DNA of 64,000 nucleotides from the NCBI RefSeq assembly GCF_947623445.1, contig NC_135241.1, positions 23,190,501 through 23,254,500 of the forward strand, in the 5' to 3' direction. This DNA comes from Clavelina lepadiformis (taxonomy: Eukaryota > Chordata > Ascidiacea > Aplousobranchia > Clavelinidae). Made by a program: the position numbers and the translations under genes. This document shows, piece by piece, positions 59,056 through 64,000 of this stretch; within the stretch, counting starts at the first letter, position 1; every line of letters begins with the position of its first letter. A model generated the notes under the pieces. It saw only the letters and a program-made list of their open reading frames with translations. It was not told the origin of the DNA and ran no database searches.

Positions 59056-62000
59056 CTGAAAAAAATAAGACGTATAAGGTCAACAACAAGTCACAACTTT
59101 TTTAGGCAAGGGTAGACATGACTTTTATTGCTTTCCCCATAAATCGCAACTGTTCAAAATCAACGACCTTTACAGCCCCCTTTACTAGTTGTATATTTTA
59201 CCACCAAATTCGGCCGGGTATTTACGATACAGGATTGTTCGCAACGAGTACGTTGGTTGTTACGACCATAAATCAGTAAAATTAATTACGCTCGTTAACT
59301 CATATTCTCTTCTGCTAACAAGGCCGTTACGCTTGACGTGATGCGAGGTCAAAGGTCACTTTTCTACTTACAGTGATTGATCGATTCAAAACGACCCAAT
59401 AACGCTCATTGTGACGACAGTCAGACCAGATTTTAAACCACATATATTGTAATTTCTGAAGGAATACGTTTTTTGACTAACACAGCTGCGTAAAGCCTAC
59501 GAGCCACCGCATTATACAGTTTGAAGTTTAACTTAAGCAAACAAACCCCATTACATGCCGCTGTTTTGCAGCATTCGCCTTTGTTGGTTTAAACAACTTG
59601 AAAATAATTACACAGTAACAACTACAATGCGCTCAAGTAGCGCGAATGGGGCTTGATTCAATTCGTTGAATCACTTTTCGAGTTCGCTTTCGTTAGTCAA
59701 CCAACAGACGTTTCGTGTAAAATTACCAGATTCCAGATAACTTATCCCGGTTTCCTATTACAACGACGATTGTTCGTTAGTTGATAACTATTGTTATTAA
59801 CGAATTTTGATTGGTTAAAAATTACTATCAGCTCACGGGTTCGTTGCTAGCCATAATAGAATGAAAACAACAAACAGGTGAAATAGACATATTTTTATAC
59901 ATAAAAGCTTTGTTACGTCACACAAAATGACGCTTGCGGCAATCGTTTGTATTAACCAGACAATTTTAATTAAAATCGACAAACAAATTGCGCAATGACT
60001 GTATTCATAGGATCTCCGGTCGAAACCAATACTACTGTTGCTGGCTTTCTTTTGTAATAATTAAAGACATAATTACGTCATAATGAAGTGGCAAAAAAAC
60101 CAATCCTGTCAATTGTTTAAAGACAATAGATGCCCAGGATGTCAGGGGTTAACTGTCGAGTTTTGCCCCAACACAGATCCTGCCCACACACACGGAAATC
60201 ACTACAAAAGCAGAGATCACGACACAAACGGTAACCATTGTTTTGTCATAATCGCCGAACCTGTTTCCTATCGCCGTTTGTTTACATTCGGTCTAAGCTG
60301 AAATCATATTGTTTGTGAAAGCAAGGTTCTAGATAGCCAGGTGTAGCCGTGAAACAGTGAACTAAATTCAAAGACAGTTACTCCCCGAATAATTGGATTC
60401 TATCACAAATATAAATAAGATAATTGATAATTACATTCGTCACAGAAGATATAACATCGCTCATGGCGTAACAAAACAAACCACAGACTAACAGAATTAA
60501 TACGACTACTGCTGTAAAACCGGAGTCAATTGTCTGAGTCATGTTGTTGTTCCTATTGACTGACTGCTTGGTAAAACAAACCACTCGGCCATAACAAACA
60601 AACAAACGCATATCCTTTGGTCATTGTGATATCATAAAGCGTAAATTTTACGACCAATAGAAGGACAGAAAATAAATTACAACATTAAACTAACATTATG
60701 ACGTATTATCGCAGGCGAGAACATGACGAAGATTGTTGAAGGGTTGTTATTACAACGACGTGACGGGCGCGAAAAGTCTAATTACAGAGCACACTTGAAA
60801 AGCGATTGTTAGAGTATTATGACGTTTGAATGAGTAGAGTTTTGCCGAGTGAGTTGTTTCAGCAAATCACTAAAAAAATGTTCAATGACCTAAATGATAA
60901 TTGGAAAATTTTGTGAAGCGTAGATGTGGCGTGGGTGCGTCGAAACGATTACACAATTATTACGTATGACAATTAGTCCGCCCAATTAATAAACGACATC
61001 CAGTGTGAGATTTATTAAGAAAAAGCTGCATTTTCAATGGCGCGTTGCAACGAATGTAAACTTTTTTACAATCACGTTTCGAAACGTTTGGTGCGCACCA
61101 TTATTTTTCTGCAAACTGTTTCAGTGTTTCAACGGTTTTGGTGCTCGTGAAGTTTTGTCATGTTTTGCACAAACCTTTGGAAATTTTGGGTGATATAGAT
61201 AATTGTGCTCCACCTGAAAGCCTGATTAGTCATGTGTCTTATGACGTAATAATCTCTCAATAGTCGATCCTGATATGGGCGTGCTTTTGTGTACTCGACT
61301 TCAATTTTCAATTAAGGAACCAACTACGACGTAGGATGACGAGTTTTGAAAGAGCAACATCGCTTTTAAACGGAGCAAACAGGACAAATTGCACCCAAGG
61401 GAATTACAGCGCATGAGGTTCAAGACCGTTGTTGTTTGTCCGTCTCAAAAATGACAACAAACAGTCGCACAACGGTCAATTCTCGATACGAAACCCTTCC
61501 AAGTCAAAAAAAAGTCACATTAAGTCATCAGCTAGTCGCAGTAGCAACTACTGCATCAGTTGCATTGTGGATTCGCTTTTTACTCAAACCCTTCTCACCG
61601 CTGTAACAGCCAGGAGTTAAACTTGTCCATCACCGTCCTACTGCATGACCGTCGCATATGTCGGCGATTACAGGGTTTAATCTTGTCTAATCTCGATGCC
61701 CGAAGCGGTTTCCGTCATTCCACGAATATCTTCAACTGATCGATGGAAATTGAAATGTAGCAAACGTCGTCGCGTGCAATTGTCGTCAATATTTGTACCG
61801 AGCAGCCCCCCCCCCACATTAAAATCGCGTTAGAGTCGTTGTCCGACTGGAAGAGACATCAATCAGCCAACATATGCTGCCCATTCGTTTGTCTGACTCC
61901 AAAACATTAAAACTGCTTTCTGTATGGTCAGGTGGGAATTCTATCGCTCATTTAGTCCAAATTAGCAAGTGATTGTGACGTAACACTGGAAATTAAAATC

Positions 62001-64000
62001 TGCTACTCAATGCCATGTGTTTGTTATGGAAATTCAAGCCTACTGATTGGTATTGGCTGTAGAGCGTGGGTCTTTGTGGTCTTAATGTAAAGGACCTTTC
62101 TTTTTTTACACCAGCAGTGAAACTACGCGCGAAACGTTTAACAAAGATATCCAAAAAAGGAATTGGATCTAACAATTTCATCGATAAAATGTTGACGTCA
62201 CATCTATATCTCTATAATATTATGACGTCAAAATGTAAATGTTTGCGTTTATTCTCAACGCAGTTGCAGAATCTACAAGATTTGACAAACATTTTCGCGT
62301 GCTTCTAAGTTGTAATCAATCGCAGAGGGCAACGCATCAAGTCAACAGATGACACCGGGCTATGTTAAATTGACAAAATAACACCAACACGTTTCAGTCT
62401 CAAAATACACTATAACCGGAGTTATACGGGTTTAACCCGCTCATATCAACAGTGTTGGTCGTCTTCTAAATGCAAAATGCTTTTTAATGGCGCCAAGCCT
62501 TTGATACGATCTTTGAATCAATATGTACATTGGTTATTTATTCCACACCTGCAGACATATATCGTCTGTAACGTAGGTCGCTTACTTCAGCAGTCCTAGC
62601 TTAGGCTTATGCAATGAAATGGAAATGATATTTTTCCAGTCCCAGGCCCAACAGCCGCTTTTTCGAGAAATCAATTTAAAGTTTTTTGACAGTCGAAGCC
62701 TGGTCATTGGCTAGCACCTTATTATTATTTGCGCACGAAATCGCTAATTTCTTTATCGACTTTACTTGTGGATTAGTTGAACGTGATAAAAAGGGAACTG
62801 GGCTGACATAATGGACCCTTCTGCCAAACATTAAGGCGTCTTGGCTTAAAAGATAACCTCTGACCATCGTGGACCGCTCACTGGTCTTGTGTGAATAAAC
62901 ACTATCACCTGTGTAGGCTTTGTTGCGTTATAATTTAATGACGTGACACAGCAATACATAATGTCTGTTCAAAATAATCTTGAAAAGTAAATAAATTGTG
63001 ACGTCACAATGGGAACAACTTACGGATTCGGGCACGTCAATCGCAACCGCTGATTAAAGCAACGTGCACAAACAGTAAAACTTTTACGCCTCGGTAAACA
63101 TTAAAAACAGACTTTGTCACACTTGTGTAACCATAACAACCGTTTTTATCAAAAAAATACACGACGTCGTTTACTTTGATGAGACAACGTATGCATAGTA
63201 ACTTTACAATTGATCTTAGGAAGCTATAAAATATTAAAACGGTCTCGGCTAACACGAAGTCGTTTCCTTTATTTTGTATAGTGGCTTATTTAGGCGAACA
63301 TTAAGGAAATATTATGACTATAAACCCCGCACCTAACCCAACAAAACAAACGATAACATTACGTCATAAAAGCTATGCTGAACGGTCTGATTTCCGCGTC
63401 TTCAAAACCGTAGACACTATAATAATCAAGGCGGCCCTCAAAAGCAAAGTAAGCCGATGCAAGAACTGGATAAAATAAGACGAAGTGCGCCGTCAACGAA
63501 GTAATGATAGCCTGGGAAAGCCGGTAAAAGTTTGAGCGGCTTTGAATGCATTAATCTGGCGAAACGAATACGACTGGTATGCATTGACTTGCAACAAACT
63601 GTGGTTGTGTGAGCGCTCACGGTTTAAATACGAAGGAATTGCGTCTTTCATTGTGAAGAAATGTAAAACAACACTTTACAATAAAAATGGTCGTAATCTT
63701 TGTAAAGTACTGTATGTGAACAAAGTATTAAACTATTAATTTTTATTCTGATATATTTTTGCTTACCCATCAGCTACCTACAGCCATTTACCGGTGAAGT
63801 CGATTATTACCAACTTTTTAGGTCGCTGGAAGAGTTAGAGTTGCGACGAAAAAATAAATTTGTTGGTAAAAGGCGCAAAACTGTCGTACACCACAAAGCG
63901 CTCCTCATACGCGTTTGACAATCGATTCGATCGATGGAAGACTAAATTGAAGACGCTTTCGCACTTAATGAAGTGCCCGGACCCGCCGTTTCACTTGACA
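59056..64000. other. Probable long 5' intron or upstream region of TRIM9/67; no gene supported
   Basis: Five kilobases rich in TGACGTCA-type words and short stop-limited ORFs. I looked on the minus strand for cysteine/histidine-rich RING or B-box exons and saw none convincing. A minus ORF at 60378-60611 contains a hydrophobic helix (TAVVVLILLVCGLFCYAM) but no supporting evidence. Confidence 0.4.

Noticed and set aside
60378-60611. 77-codon minus ORF with a hydrophobic helix
   Set aside because: Single hydrophobic stretch in AT-rich DNA, no splice context or family; may be chance. Kept only as a note in the 59-64 kb entry.
61993-62308. Overlapping ORFs on both strands
   Set aside because: Short, overlapping and without protein-like motifs; probably chance in an intron or intergenic region.

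Overview
The window reads as compact, AT-rich animal DNA. It is probably from a tunicate (Ciona-like). The reasons are short introns, closely packed genes, intact metazoan genes (POMGNT1, GEMIN7, TRIM9/67, a SP17-type sperm protein) and a gene junction resembling ascidian trans-spliced operons. The species cannot be fixed from sequence alone.

Left two thirds (about 1-44.1 kb): a tandem, segmentally duplicated array built around an intronless gene of about 845 codons. The protein has a GlnD/DUF294-type nucleotidyltransferase core (GMGSLARKE, then SDFE) and a TPR-like C-terminus. Six plus-strand copies are visible. Copies 3 (14.5 kb) and 6 (37.6 kb) are open throughout. Copy 1 has a late frameshift, and copy 2 a single internal stop. 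Copy 4 has many lesions and has lost its catalytic segment. Copy 5 is 5'-truncated and chimeric. Two flank types (A and B) occur at both 5' and 3' ends and have been exchanged between copies. The units also carry relics of a short-chain dehydrogenase (SDR) in inverted pairs, piggyBac-like TTAA elements, a TATA/CCAAT block of unknown role and, at 12.7-13.3 kb, the last three exons of the SP17-like gene whose full copy lies at 44.2-46.8 kb. That gene marks the right edge of the array. Later arrivals include a young, whole-looking Ty3/gypsy LTR element (27.7-32.0 kb), a MULE with array-type inverted ends (25.4-26.7 kb) and a Foldback-like element with minisatellite arms (42.2-43.2 kb).

Right third (about 44-64 kb): single-copy genes. 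These are a six-exon RIIa+IQ gene (SP17/CABYR-like, minus) with two hAT MITEs in its first intron; a four-exon 159-codon gene of unknown function (plus); a hammerhead-ribozyme-like fold at 48.5 kb; a third hAT MITE; an intronless POMGNT1 (plus) followed about 40 bases past its poly(A) signal by two-exon GEMIN7 (plus), a likely operon; and, converging on them, ten 3' exons of a TRIM9/TRIM67 orthologue (minus) whose RING/B-box exons were not found and probably lie beyond the right edge.

Main candidates for something undescribed: the expanding nucleotidyltransferase-TPR family with swapped promoters, the two transposons with inverted terminal arrays, the hammerhead-like element, and the POMGNT1-GEMIN7 operon.
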